DNA of 64,000 bases, taken from assembly GCA_040388625.1 (NCBI GenBank), contig JAZKBK010000003.1, positions 1-64,000 of the forward strand, given 5' to 3'. The DNA is from Gemmatimonadota bacterium (lineage in GTDB: Bacteria; Gemmatimonadota; Gemmatimonadetes; Gemmatimonadales; Gemmatimonadaceae). The notes below the pieces were generated by a model. It was not told where the DNA came from. It did no database searches and worked only from the letters and a program-made list of their open reading frames with translations. The position numbers and the translations under genes are program-made. Below, piece after piece: positions 36,848 through 49,149 of this stretch (its first letter is position 1; each line of letters starts with the position of its first letter).

Positions 36848-37872
36848 GCTTCAGCGTCATTGTCGACCCATCGGACAGCGACCTTGCGGACGTCGAGGTC
36901 GGCGCCCCGACCAATCCCTTCTGCTGCACGAGCTACGTTGCCGCGAGGCGCGCCCGGGGCGCGGCTGTCGTACTGTTCTCCACGTCTAATGCAGGGACGA
37001 AACCCGCCGCTGCAATCGGATACATGCGCGGACACGCGCTCAGTCGCACGCTCGAGATTACGTCCGCCCCGGAAGTAGCGCCGGATTGCAATTTCTGGGA
37101 TGGGGTTCTCGAGTTCTGCAAGCAACATCGCATCGCGGAAGTCGGGATCGACAGTTACGGATCCGCCTGTGTCGCGCTGCCGGCATGGAGTGCACAATCG
37201 ACGCTCCGCGATCGTACCGAATGGCTGCTGCAGCTCGCGGATGTCGGATCTCACGACCTGGCGTCGAACCATCGTCGCAACATCAACAAGGCACGAAAGC
37301 TCGGCGTCATCGCAACGCATACAACGGATCTATCCGCGACTGATGCGCACCTCAGTCTGATGCATGCCTCGATGCAGCGACGGTCCGCGCGCGGGGAATC
37401 GGTGCCCGTGCTGGCCGCGCATGATGCGGGCGACGATCGGGCGCTGCTGGCTTCCGGAGCGGCGCGACTCTACCAAGCCTCGTATGGCGGCAACGTGGTA
37501 TCGTCACTCATGGTGCTGGTGTGCGCGGGTGGCGCGTACTATCAATCGGCGGGTACTTCACCAGAAGGGATGGAAATCGGCGCATCCACATTCCTCATAT
37601 CCCAGGTCATCCGCGCTCTGGCAGAAGAGGGAAAGACGGTTTTCAATCTCGGCGGCGCCGGCCCGGAGAGCGAAGGGCTCAGACGATTCAAGGCAGGATT
37701 CGGAGCTCAGCCGGTGGCGCTTGCCGCGGGGGTTTATCAGATTGCGTCGCCGATGCACGAAAGGCTGAGGACCGCAATCAGACTGATACGCCGACCCAAC
37801 AGCCTCCGGACATCCATCGGGCGACGGTTGGCAGCGATGCTCATGGCTCTTACGGCTGGGAATCTTTCCTGA
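36844..37872 (+). CDS. FemAB/GNAT-like acyltransferase
   Basis: A 342-residue protein of the FemAB-like GNAT superfamily. A recognisable block is LASNHRRNINKARKLGVIA, the basic segment found before the acceptor site in this group. Later segments AAHDAGDDRALLASGAARLYQASYGG and VFNLGGAGPESEGLRRFKAGFGAQP match the conserved end of the domain. Members transfer aminoacyl or acyl groups to peptidoglycan or polysaccharide precursors. It is translationally coupled to the toroid gene and converges on the ATP-grasp/phosphatase gene with 23 bases of overlap. The substrate is unknown. Confidence 0.75.
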   Translation: MSFSVIVDPSDSDLADVEVGAPTNPFCCTSYVAARRARGAAVVLFSTSNAGTKPAAAIGYMRGHALSRTLEITSAPEVAPDCNFWDGVLEFCKQHRIAEVGIDSYGSACVALPAWSAQSTLRDRTEWLLQLADVGSHDLASNHRRNINKARKLGVIATHTTDLSATDAHLSLMHASMQRRSARGESVPVLAAHDAGDDRALLASGAARLYQASYGGNVVSSLMVLVCAGGAYYQSAGTSPEGMEIGASTFLISQVIRALAEEGKTVFNLGGAGPESEGLRRFKAGFGAQPVALAAGVYQIASPMHERLRTAIRLIRRPNSLRTSIGRRLAAMLMALTAGNLS

Positions 37873-39724
37873 CCGACTCACCACGACGCTCGACAAGAGC
37901 GCGGGCAAGCGCGGAAACGTAGCGCCTAACGACCCCGATCGTCGACGTGACCGCCGCCTGGCCCGTCATGTACGGATCAGCGATCTCATGCGGGCGATAG
38001 ACACCGGACGGAGTCATCCCGCCGAACAACATCACCTTCCCTCGTGACTCCGGAAAGCTCGCGACGATGTTCGCGAAGTTGAACTCGTCCATTGCAAATA
38101 TCACGTCGTTGGCCGCAATGAGCTGCGCGGTGAGCAGAGTCGCGCGATGCTCGTCGAGATCCACGCCCATCTCGCGTGCCGCATGCCTCACGCGTGGATC
38201 GGCCGCCTTGCCGTTGTGTGCGTGAGTACCGGCAGAGGATACGACAATGTCGGTTATTCCGGCGGCAGCCAGATCGTCGCGCAGGAACTGCGCTGCCGAC
38301 GCACTCCGCATGATGTTGCCATGACAGACGAAGATCACCGATCTGACTACGGGCGGAAGCGACACCTCGCGCTCGATGCCAGCGAGACGTGCCAGGCGAC
38401 GACGTACGTAAACGCCACGCCTGTCTCCCGGAAGTGTTCGCGCGGACTTTGCGATGGAAAGCGCCTGCCCTGGTACGACTGCGCGTATTGCTCCCTTGAT
38501 GATCTCGCGCGTCCATCCGGAAATGACACGCGTGTATTCCTGAACCGCCGGCGCCGGATCGCGCCAGGACCACATCGCCGATCGCGTACCGAACCGAAAA
38601 TCGGCAAAAAGCTGTCGCGTCGCAGCGGATACAGGGATGCGCTCGGCGTCGTCCGCAAATGCATGCGCAAATCGCTTGAGCGAACCCGCAGTCCAGCGAA
38701 CACGCAGACCGGAGCGATACGACGATGGTACGGTGGGCCCGATCCCCTGGGATAGCTGCCACGCATACAGCGGGAAATCCATACCAGCCGCGACCGCAAG
38801 CGGGAGCGATCCCCAGAAACGGCCATTCACTTCCATCAACGCCGTTTCGCCCGTCGCACGATCGTGGCGGTATTCGACCATCGCAACGCCGTCCCACTCC
38901 AGCGCCTTGAGAAGGCGAACGGAATGGTCGAGCAGCAATGGATCGACAGGCTCCGCCTCCGCAACAACCGCAACGCCGCCAGATGGTGGACATTCGGCCA
39001 GTCGCCGGTGCTGGAACGACGCGATGACCTCACCACGGGACATGAGAAGCTCGATCCCCACCCCCTGCCCTCCATGGTAGCTCTGGAACACGAGTCCTTC
39101 ACCGAAGCGCGGCTGGTCGGCAAACGCGGCGCGCAGCTCCGCGGCGCTGGTGAACGTGCGCGTCTTGAAGTTGTGGACCGTCGTCCGACTCTTGTCGCCA
39201 GGCTTCGCGATGATGGGAAAGCGCATCTGCGGGAGAGCGTCCTCCAACTCGGCTGCACTGCCGATACTCATCGAGATGGGGACGGGCACGCCGCACTGCG
39301 CTGCAACGGCCAGCGTGGCGGCTTTGTCGAGCACACGCTGGACGATGTTCGGCGACGGGCAGCCGACCGAACACAATGCTGACAGAGAGTCGTACGCAGC
39401 ACAGACGATGCACAACGACGAGTCGCTGGTCGGCACGACCCACGTCGCGTGCTCGGCCTCGACCAGCATGCGAAGGAGCTGCGCGGAATCGTCGACGCTC
39501 CCTCCCAGCTGCACGACGCCCGCGATGGCCCTGGACGTAACGTGCAGACTCTGGCCAGCCTGGACAGCGACGATCGATCGCACGCCGTGCCGGTGGAGCG
39601 ATCGCGCGATGGTGACTACCTTGCGCGGCTCCTCGCCGACGATGACAGCCGTCGGTGCATGCGTCTCGGTGCCGGTACGGGCGTCGCGTGGCGGAACGGC
39701 CTTGCGAGCGTCGTGACTACTCAC
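37850..39724 (-). CDS. Fused ATP-grasp ligase and low-molecular-weight tyrosine phosphatase
   Basis: A 624-residue two-domain protein. Residues about 25-345 form an ATP-grasp ligase with FPIIAKPGDKSR (about 169), metal site AMVEYRHD and LMEVNGRFWGSLPLA (about 297). Residues about 460-610 form a complete low-molecular-weight protein tyrosine phosphatase: P-loop VCHGNIMRSASAAQF gives C467-x5-R473-S474, and the general-acid motif is ADPYM (Asp583). Both catalytic residues of the phosphatase are present. The ATP-grasp half is a paralogue of the protein at 13316-14524. Wzc-like kinases such as that at 21521-23965 need such phosphatases, and no separate Wzb gene is seen here. Start is GTG 39724. 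Confidence 0.88.
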   Translation of the reverse strand: MSSHDARKAVPPRDARTGTETHAPTAVIVGEEPRKVVTIARSLHRHGVRSIVAVQAGQSLHVTSRAIAGVVQLGGSVDDSAQLLRMLVEAEHATWVVPTSDSSLCIVCAAYDSLSALCSVGCPSPNIVQRVLDKAATLAVAAQCGVPVPISMSIGSAAELEDALPQMRFPIIAKPGDKSRTTVHNFKTRTFTSAAELRAAFADQPRFGEGLVFQSYHGGQGVGIELLMSRGEVIASFQHRRLAECPPSGGVAVVAEAEPVDPLLLDHSVRLLKALEWDGVAMVEYRHDRATGETALMEVNGRFWGSLPLAVAAGMDFPLYAWQLSQGIGPTVPSSYRSGLRVRWTAGSLKRFAHAFADDAERIPVSAATRQLFADFRFGTRSAMWSWRDPAPAVQEYTRVISGWTREIIKGAIRAVVPGQALSIAKSARTLPGDRRGVYVRRRLARLAGIEREVSLPPVVRSVIFVCHGNIMRSASAAQFLRDDLAAAGITDIVVSSAGTHAHNGKAADPRVRHAAREMGVDLDEHRATLLTAQLIAANDVIFAMDEFNFANIVASFPESRGKVMLFGGMTPSGVYRPHEIADPYMTGQAAVTSTIGVVRRYVSALARALVERRGESVRKDSQP

Positions 39725-39799
39725 AATTATCGAGTGACGCGAGCGACACGTGACGCGTCAGAATGGTGTGCCGAAAGAGGAAGCATACATAGGGTCGAA

Positions 39800-40798
39800 A
39801 TGTATCGTGGGAGCCAGCATGGCGCTCCCGGAATGACGGGCCCGATCCGTCGCTGGTCGTTGAGTCCGAAGATGCTGCTCGCTGTGCTAGCCGAATCACA
39901 GCAGCAGGTCATCAAGGCGCGTGCGCGCAGGTTGCGGTCGCAACTGTTCAACCGGATATACGCCTACGACGCGACTCAACTGACGGCAGAGTTGCGACGC
40001 CTGGGAATTGGCGAAGGCGACGCGATCATGATGCAGTCATCGTTCGACAACCTCAACGGCTTTGTCGGAGAAGCCGCCGACGTGATCGACTGCGTGCTCG
40101 ACATCATCGGTCCGGCGGGGCATCTCTTCATGGTGTCGATGCCGTATGCCGGTGCCGCGCGGGACTACCTCCGCGATGCACAACCGTTCGACGTACGGCG
40201 AACGCCGTCGCACATGGGATTTCTCTCGGAGCTGTTTCGGCGCCGGAAGGGAGTCGTCCGCAGCGCCAATCCGATGCACCCGGTCCTGGCATGGGGGCCG
40301 CGCGCCGAATGGATTGTCGAAGGTCACGAGAACCTGACGTACTCCTGCGGCGAGAACTCGCCCTTCGAGAAGATGCTCGAGCTCGACACCAGCGCATTTC
40401 TGTTCGACGTCGATCTGGACGTACTGACGTTCGCGCATTATCTGGAGCATGTCTTCAGAGACAGCGCTCCGGCTCGCGTGTACTCGGACGAGCCAGTCGA
40501 AACGGAGATAATCGATCGAATCGGAACGCGCCGCCGGGTCGCAGTGCATCCCTTTGCGCCCGAAGCGATGAAGTTGCGGAATTTCGGTGTGTTGTACGAT
40601 GAGCTGCTTGCCCGGAACCGCGTGCACGAATCGCGAATTGGCAATACCGACTTGCGCCTGGTGAAACTCCGAGATGTACTGGCGTGTTGCAGCGACCTGG
40701 TGGCGCACGGCGGCCACATCTTCGCGCAGCCGGGCGAAGCGACGCACATCAAGCCGCGACGCGCGGGTAGAATCCGAAGTCTCTTTCGGCGACGCTGA
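39800..40798 (+). CDS. AAC(3)-fold N-acetyltransferase of a sugar locus
   Basis: A 332-residue protein of the aminoglycoside 3-N-acetyltransferase fold, with LRRLGIGEGDAIMMQSSFDNL, VDCVLDIIGPAGHLFMVSMPY and RSANPMHPVLAWGPRAEWI. GENSPFEKMLELDTSAFLFDVDLDVLTFAHYLEH is the family substrate region, and its His is retained. ATG 39800 has AGGG five bases upstream. Relatives in O-antigen and exopolysaccharide clusters acetylate amino sugars, so I do not read it as antibiotic resistance. It is divergent from the ATP-grasp/phosphatase gene. Confidence 0.83.
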   Translation: MYRGSQHGAPGMTGPIRRWSLSPKMLLAVLAESQQQVIKARARRLRSQLFNRIYAYDATQLTAELRRLGIGEGDAIMMQSSFDNLNGFVGEAADVIDCVLDIIGPAGHLFMVSMPYAGAARDYLRDAQPFDVRRTPSHMGFLSELFRRRKGVVRSANPMHPVLAWGPRAEWIVEGHENLTYSCGENSPFEKMLELDTSAFLFDVDLDVLTFAHYLEHVFRDSAPARVYSDEPVETEIIDRIGTRRRVAVHPFAPEAMKLRNFGVLYDELLARNRVHESRIGNTDLRLVKLRDVLACCSDLVAHGGHIFAQPGEATHIKPRRAGRIRSLFRRR

Positions 40799-40854
40799 CA
40801 ACTGCGTCACGGCCGTCGCTGACATTTCGATTGGTGCGGTTCATAACCGGCTGA

Positions 40855-41550
40855 TCAGCTCGTCACGGATGAGCCAACAACCACGCGCGCAAATCCTCTC
40901 GCCGTATCGCGACGCTCCCACGTGGTGCTGAACTCGGTCTCCCATCGCGAGAGTATCGCCTGTTCCGGCGGCCTGTTTGCATCATCCAGCAGGACCTTGC
41001 ACTCGGAAGCGAGCTTGCCTGCGAGGAGCGGCAGTACTCCGTAGCGTCCGCCTCGCGTATCGGAGGGCGGACCATCACACACGACTAGCGAAATGTCATC
41101 CGGCAGCGCGTCGGGCACGCTGTACCAGTCGAACTCGCCGTAGTTCCGTAGTGGCGCGTAGTGAACCGTATTGTCCGCGAGGCCGAACGCTGCGCATGTC
41201 GCTGAAACACGCTGCTGCCACTCGGCGTTGTGCTCCAGGGAATGCAGCTGTGCACCGGTTTGCCGAGCGATCGCAGCGAGCAGGATCGTGGACAGGCCGC
41301 TCCCGCATTCGAGTATGGTGCCCCTCGCCACCTCGGCTTCCGATATCAGCCGCGACAGATAATCCTCGTCGGCGGCCCACGTTTCGTTGCCCCAGCCGTA
41401 CTCGGCGTCGGTAAGCGCGAACATTGGCAAGCGCGCGCCCAGGGGCCGTTTCATGAACCGTCGAATCGCCTTGCCGAAGATGCGCTCGCGGTCGGGCTTG
41501 GAGCGGTTGAGCTGGCGCCTGCGGAGTCTGGTGAGAAGTGAATCCATCAT
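40855..41550 (-). CDS. Class I methyltransferase-like protein
   Basis: A 231-residue Rossmann protein with motif I TILECGSGLSTILLAAIA (about residue 78), the acidic end of strand 2 SLEHNAEW and motif IV SLVVCDGPPSDTRGGRYGVLP. This pattern matches the methyltransferase group found in glycan and lipid modification clusters. The N-terminal 50 residues are basic with RRRQLNRSKPDRERIFGKAI. It converges with the AAC(3)-like gene and is the last gene of the surface locus. The substrate is unknown. Confidence 0.75.
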   Translation of the reverse strand: MMDSLLTRLRRRQLNRSKPDRERIFGKAIRRFMKRPLGARLPMFALTDAEYGWGNETWAADEDYLSRLISEAEVARGTILECGSGLSTILLAAIARQTGAQLHSLEHNAEWQQRVSATCAAFGLADNTVHYAPLRNYGEFDWYSVPDALPDDISLVVCDGPPSDTRGGRYGVLPLLAGKLASECKVLLDDANRPPEQAILSRWETEFSTTWERRDTARGFARVVVGSSVTS

Positions 41551-41806
41551 GTGCTTCCGAAGATCGTAAGTAACCGTGGGCCATAAGGCCTGGCATCCCG
41601 GTTCGTTGCAAGAGGGAGGCTACCACGGCCGCAATGCGTGACTTCTTGCTTTCGGCTGCATCTGAATTGTGGACGATGCAGTTATAACGAACGATCGTTC
41701 CAAAAGATTATAACGACAAACGCTTGTAGTGGCCCCGCTAATGCACTTCCACGCCCCGGAAGGACGCGGCATTCTGCCGCTCGAAATTCTTTTGGGAGGA
41801 AGCACG

Positions 41807-42421
41807 ATGATCGCTATCAGAAAGTTTGCCGCGGCTGGAATTATCGCCGCGAGCGTTGGAGTTGTTCCTGGAGTCATTCTGGCACAGGGGACGGTGGTGC
41901 GACGCGATACAGTGGTCACCGTTCATAAGGACACAGTCGTGCATATCAAGGAGGACACGTCGGTCGTGACGACGACCGTGAGATCCACCACGGCGAGTCC
42001 CGCTGGTGACGCGTCGGTAGGTGTCACGCTATCCCGCATGCCCAACTACAAGATCATGACAGAGCTGCTCACCGAGGCTCATCTCATGCCGTCGCTACGC
42101 GGCGCGGCGCCGATGACGCTCTTCGCACCGACCGATGATGCATGGGCAAAGTTGTCGCCCAGCGACATGGCGGCGCTCAAGGCGGATACGACGCGGCTCC
42201 GGAATCTGCTGCTCAACATGATGGTGAGCGGCAAGATCGATACTCGTGAGATTCTCAAGCTCAAGACCGCGACCAACATGCACGGCTCGCGCATTCGCTT
42301 CACGTACGCGAATGGTATGCCCAAGGTCAACGATCAGCCGATCGTACAGCCCGGTGTCATGGCGTCCAACGGATTCATTTACGGGATCTCGGGCGTCATC
42401 GGAATGAGCGGAGACCAGTAG
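41807..42421 (+). CDS. Secreted fasciclin (FAS1) domain protein
   Basis: A 204-residue exported protein with a signal peptide (MIAIRKFAAAGIIAASVGVV...AQG) and one FAS1 domain: the core LFAPTDDAWAKL is followed by HGSRIRF and YANGMPKVNDQPI, the usual H-box region. ATG 41807 has GGAGG eight bases upstream. Between signal and domain is a repetitive VVRRDTVVTVHKDTVVHIKEDT linker. FAS1 proteins act in adhesion or cell-surface interactions. It is monocistronic and ends at a bidirectional terminator. Confidence 0.9.
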   Translation: MIAIRKFAAAGIIAASVGVVPGVILAQGTVVRRDTVVTVHKDTVVHIKEDTSVVTTTVRSTTASPAGDASVGVTLSRMPNYKIMTELLTEAHLMPSLRGAAPMTLFAPTDDAWAKLSPSDMAALKADTTRLRNLLLNMMVSGKIDTREILKLKTATNMHGSRIRFTYANGMPKVNDQPIVQPGVMASNGFIYGISGVIGMSGDQ

Positions 42422-42456
42422 ACTAGAGCGTAGCGATCCGGGATCGCGACGAAAAC

Positions 42457-42495
42457 AAAGCGACCGTGAATGCATTGCGCATTCACGGTCGCTTT
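42457..42495. terminator. Bidirectional terminator
   Basis: Perfect 17-bp inverted repeat (arms 42457-42473 and 42479-42495) with a 5-nt loop and AAA/TTT ends, between the convergent fasciclin and isocitrate dehydrogenase genes. Confidence 0.85.
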
Positions 42496-42519
42496 GCTGT
42501 AGCTGTCCCGCGTATCTCT

Positions 42520-43971
42520 CTACGACTCTCCCTGAGCCTTGCTGAATCCGTCCTTCCCATCGAAGCGCTGCAACTTCTCCACATGTACCCATCGGTACGT
42601 GGACGAGACGCGTTGCAGAAGATCGAATATCTGAGCGTCGGTCGCGTCTGTCTCTACGGGGCCGGACGGTACGAAACGGCACTGGAACGCGTCGACGAGT
42701 GATGTGCCGTGGCCTGTATCAGGCCACACGGCGGTGCCGCGATTCGAGATCACCTTGAGCGCCAGCCCGGTTGGCCCGGCGAGACGCGTCAGCGCATCAC
42801 CGATCTGCCTGGGATGCTCCAGTGATTCGATGAACACGTCGACGCCGACGACGCTGCGAGTTCTGACGGTCACGTGACCGACTTCGTTGCTGGCTGGCGG
42901 AACGTTGATGCGCTTGAACTCGCGCGGCTTGGCGAGCTTCGATGTCTTGCCGATGTTACCGATGATCGCGTCGGTGAATTCCGTTGTCGATGACGCGGCG
43001 CGCGCGCTTTCCATGTCTCCGGTGCGCACTCCGTCTTCGAGCGTGACGAGCACGGCATGCTCGATTTCGCTGGCGGCTTTTCCTTCTCCAACGTGACGCA
43101 ACAACATCAGCGCGCTCAGAATCAACGCCGTCGGATTCGCGAGATTCCTGCCGGCGATGTCGGGCGCAGAACCATGCACTGCCTCGAACATTGCGACGTC
43201 GCTGCCGATGTTCGCGGACGGGGCGAAACCGAGCCCGCCCGTGAGACCCGACGTGAGATCGCTCAGGATGTCGCCGTTCATGTTCGTCGTCAGAATGATG
43301 TCGAACTGCTCGGGATGCATCGCGAGCTGATGGGCGCAGTTGTCGACGAGAATGTGACGCGCTTCGGTCGAGGGATATTCCTTCGATATGTCTTCGAAGG
43401 TGTGCTGCACCAGTCCTTCGGTGAACTTCATGATGTTCGCCTTGGTCGCACAGTGGATCTTGCGGCGCCCCTCGGCAACGGCGTACTCGAAGGCGAAGCG
43501 AGTGATCTTCTCGCAGCCGGGTCTCGTGATGAGCTTGAGGCACTGTGCGACGGCCGGTGTCTCCATGTGCTCGATACCGGCGTACAGATCCTCGACGTTC
43601 TCGCGAACGACGACGATGTCGATGTGGCGGCCGGCATATGGGGTCTTCACCCCTGGTAGCTCGCGGACCGGACGAACGTTCGCAAAGGTCTCGAAGAGCT
43701 TTCTGAGAGTGACGTTCGCGCTCTTGTTGCCGTAGCCGATTGGCGTCTCGAGCGGGCCCTTGAGGACGAGCCGGGTTCTTTCGATGGACTCTATGGTCTC
43801 GGCGGGGACACCGGACTCGACGCCGCGCTTGAACGCTTCGGCGCCCGCGACCTGGAAGTCAGCCTCCAGAGTGACACCGGCGGCTGCGATGATCTTGAGG
43901 GCGGAGGCGACGACTTCCGGACCGATTCCGTCGCCGGGAAGGACTGTGAGCTTGATAGCAGATGAAGACAT
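42520..43971 (-). CDS. icd: NADP-type isocitrate dehydrogenase (Thermus-length)
   Basis: A 483-residue beta-decarboxylating dehydrogenase converting isocitrate to 2-oxoglutarate in the TCA cycle. It starts KLTVLPGDGIGPEVV and has the substrate loop LETPIGYGNKSANVTLRK, VVRENVEDLYAGIEH and the metal-binding NMNGDILSDLTSGL, followed by GSAPDIAGRNLANP. A C-terminal extension of about 140 residues beyond the canonical 340 (VRTRSVVGVDVFIES...) is the feature of the Thermus-type enzyme. ATG 43971 is preferred; GTG 44007 is an alternative. Homoisocitrate or isopropylmalate specificity is less likely given the length and SANVTLR loop. Confidence 0.88.
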   Translation of the reverse strand: MSSSAIKLTVLPGDGIGPEVVASALKIIAAAGVTLEADFQVAGAEAFKRGVESGVPAETIESIERTRLVLKGPLETPIGYGNKSANVTLRKLFETFANVRPVRELPGVKTPYAGRHIDIVVVRENVEDLYAGIEHMETPAVAQCLKLITRPGCEKITRFAFEYAVAEGRRKIHCATKANIMKFTEGLVQHTFEDISKEYPSTEARHILVDNCAHQLAMHPEQFDIILTTNMNGDILSDLTSGLTGGLGFAPSANIGSDVAMFEAVHGSAPDIAGRNLANPTALILSALMLLRHVGEGKAASEIEHAVLVTLEDGVRTGDMESARAASSTTEFTDAIIGNIGKTSKLAKPREFKRINVPPASNEVGHVTVRTRSVVGVDVFIESLEHPRQIGDALTRLAGPTGLALKVISNRGTAVWPDTGHGTSLVDAFQCRFVPSGPVETDATDAQIFDLLQRVSSTYRWVHVEKLQRFDGKDGFSKAQGES

Positions 43972-44061
43972 GGGGACAAATCTATCGGCGCAGACCCCTT
44001 TCTTCACAACATCTGATTGATGCGTGACGTACCCGAAACGGATAGGTTTGGCGCGCAGCCT

Positions 44062-44085
44062 CAGGCGCGGATATATCCGCGCCTG
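44062..44085. repeat. Perfect 24-base palindrome
   Basis: Bases 44062-44085 are self-complementary with a GGATATATCC centre and are followed by CGGAATCCA. The same inner core and right flank (GGAATCCA) recur at 25851-25881, so this is a copy of a dispersed element. It lies 40 bases upstream of the BNR protein start. Confidence 0.6.
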
Positions 44086-44124
44086 CGGAATCCATCGTTG
44101 TTCCTATTAAAGCGGGGGTCGTAC

Positions 44125-47459
<3,335 letters not shown>

Positions 47460-47463
<4 letters not shown>

Positions 47464-48872
47464 AGCGTGCGCTTCTTGCTCTCTGTACCGTCGCACTTTC
47501 TGCGACACCTGTATCGGTCCGCGCCCAATCGCAACCGGTGATCATTCGTGGCGGGTGGATTTTCACCGCCACGAGTGACACGGTGGAGCATAATCGCGGC
47601 ATCTTCATTCGTGCGGGAAAGATTCTCGTCGCCGATGGGAACATGGCGGAGGAGGATACCACCGGTGCGCGTGTGATCACGTTGTCGAATGACGAATATG
47701 TGCTTCCCGGCATCTTCGACATGCACGCGCACTACAACATGACTCTGGGCGAGGGAGGAATCCGGCAGGACGAATACAAGTACAACCCGCTCATCTTCCT
47801 CGCGAACGGGGTCACGTCGACGTTTCCGGCGGGCGAATACGACCCGGAGGGAATGATGGAGACGCGGAAGCGGATCGACAGCAACCAGCAGATCGGGCCC
47901 CGGATATACAACTCCGGGCCGTACTTCGGCACTGCACGACGTGGATGGACCGAGGGGATCACACCCGACTCCATCTACAAGGAAGTCGATTATTGGGCTG
48001 CGAATGGAGTCCGGAGTTTCAAGGCGAAGGGAATCTCGCCGCAGGATCTCAGGCCACTCATCGAGCGGGCGCATCTGCACGGGATTACCGTGACCGCGCA
48101 CCTGGAATCCGGGTTCAGAAACAGCACCAACGCGAAAGATGCGGTGCTGATGGGTATCGACCGCGTCGAGCACATCCTTGGTGGAGATGAACTGTCACGC
48201 GACAAATCGGCGTATCCATCGTGGATCCACGTCGACACGGCCTCGCGCGAATTCAAGGACATCGTGCAGCTGTTCCTGCGGCACCATGTCGTGTTCGATC
48301 CCACGATCACGGCACCGGTGTACTTCACGACCGTCGCCGACAAGCCTGGATTCGACTACTGGGTGGATGAGCGCAAGTTCTTCACTCCATACGTACAACA
48401 GTGGGTCAAACAGCAGCCGCCGAGGAAGGCGTTTCCGTTGTTCGATTCGCTGTACTATGCGATGCGACGTACCACCAAGGCATTCTACGACGCGGGCGGC
48501 ACGCTCACGCTCGGCACCGACAATCCGAGCCGCGGCGAGTATCTCGCGGGGTTCTCCGCGCACCGCGAGCTGCAGACTCTGGTCGTCTCGGGTATTCCGG
48601 CTGCTGCGGCTCTACGGATCGCAACGATCAATGGTGCCAGGGCGTTGAACGTCGGTTCCACGCTCGGTTCCATCGAGCCCGGCAAGCTTGCGGATCTGTT
48701 CGTGATTCGGGGAAACCCGCTCAGCGACATCACGAACACCCGGCACGTTCAGATGGTTATGAAAGCTGGCACCGTGTACGACCCTGCCGTGCTGTTGAAG
48801 ATGGCGGAAGGGAAGATCGGCCCTTCGGGACCGCAGGCGCGGCCAGCGCAGGGATCCAGTCCGCAGCACTGA
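47460..48872 (+). CDS. Periplasmic amidohydrolase
   Basis: A 470-residue metal-dependent hydrolase of the amidohydrolase superfamily with a signal peptide (LLALCTVALSATPVSVRAQ). The metal-binding HxH is DMHAHYN after VLPGIF; a later ITVTAHLES provides another His, RVEHILGG the next, and LGTDNPSRGEY the catalytic Asp region. The ending GSIEPGKLADLFVIRGNPL is the standard signature. Start GTG 47460 overlaps the BNR gene stop. Substrate specificity (peptide, cyclic amide or ester) cannot be inferred. Confidence 0.9.
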
Positions 48873-48882
48873 TGCGGACACC

Positions 48883-48909
48883 CTGACCGGACTGACCGGA
48901 CTGACCGGA
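48883..48909 (+). repeat. Three tandem copies of CTGACCGGA
   Basis: A 9-bp unit is repeated exactly three times with a degenerate fourth copy to 48918, just after the amidohydrolase stop. No function is evident. Confidence 0.7.
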
Positions 48910-49023
48910 CTGGCAGGACAGCGTCGGGAGGGGACCAATGTTTCACGGTCCGCTCCCGACGTATTTTCACCTCTGTGGCGCCCAGTTGTGGGACCCGGTT
49001 AGTTTACAGGAGTACAAAAAGTC

Positions 49024-49097
49024 GCGCGCGTAGCTCAGCTGGATAGAGCGTCGGCCTCCGGAGCCGAAGGTCGTGGGTTCGAATCCCGCCGCGCGCA
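49024..49097 (+). tRNA. tRNA-Arg(CCG)
   Basis: The sequence folds as a full cloverleaf: acceptor GCGCGCG with CGCGCGC, D arm GCTC/GAGC, anticodon stem TCGGC/GCCGA around loop CTCCGGA (anticodon CCG, reading CGG), and T arm GTGGG/CCCGC with TTCGAAT loop. The 3' CCA is not encoded. Confidence 0.95.
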
Positions 49098-49149
49098 CTG
49101 CACCCCCCCTTCCACTCGCAGGCTCTAATCCGGCACCCCTCCCCGCCGC

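Noticed and set aside
39800-40798. Antibiotic resistance gene
   Set aside because: The protein has the AAC(3) fold but sits in a polysaccharide locus, where this family acetylates amino sugars; sequence gives no support for aminoglycoside resistance.
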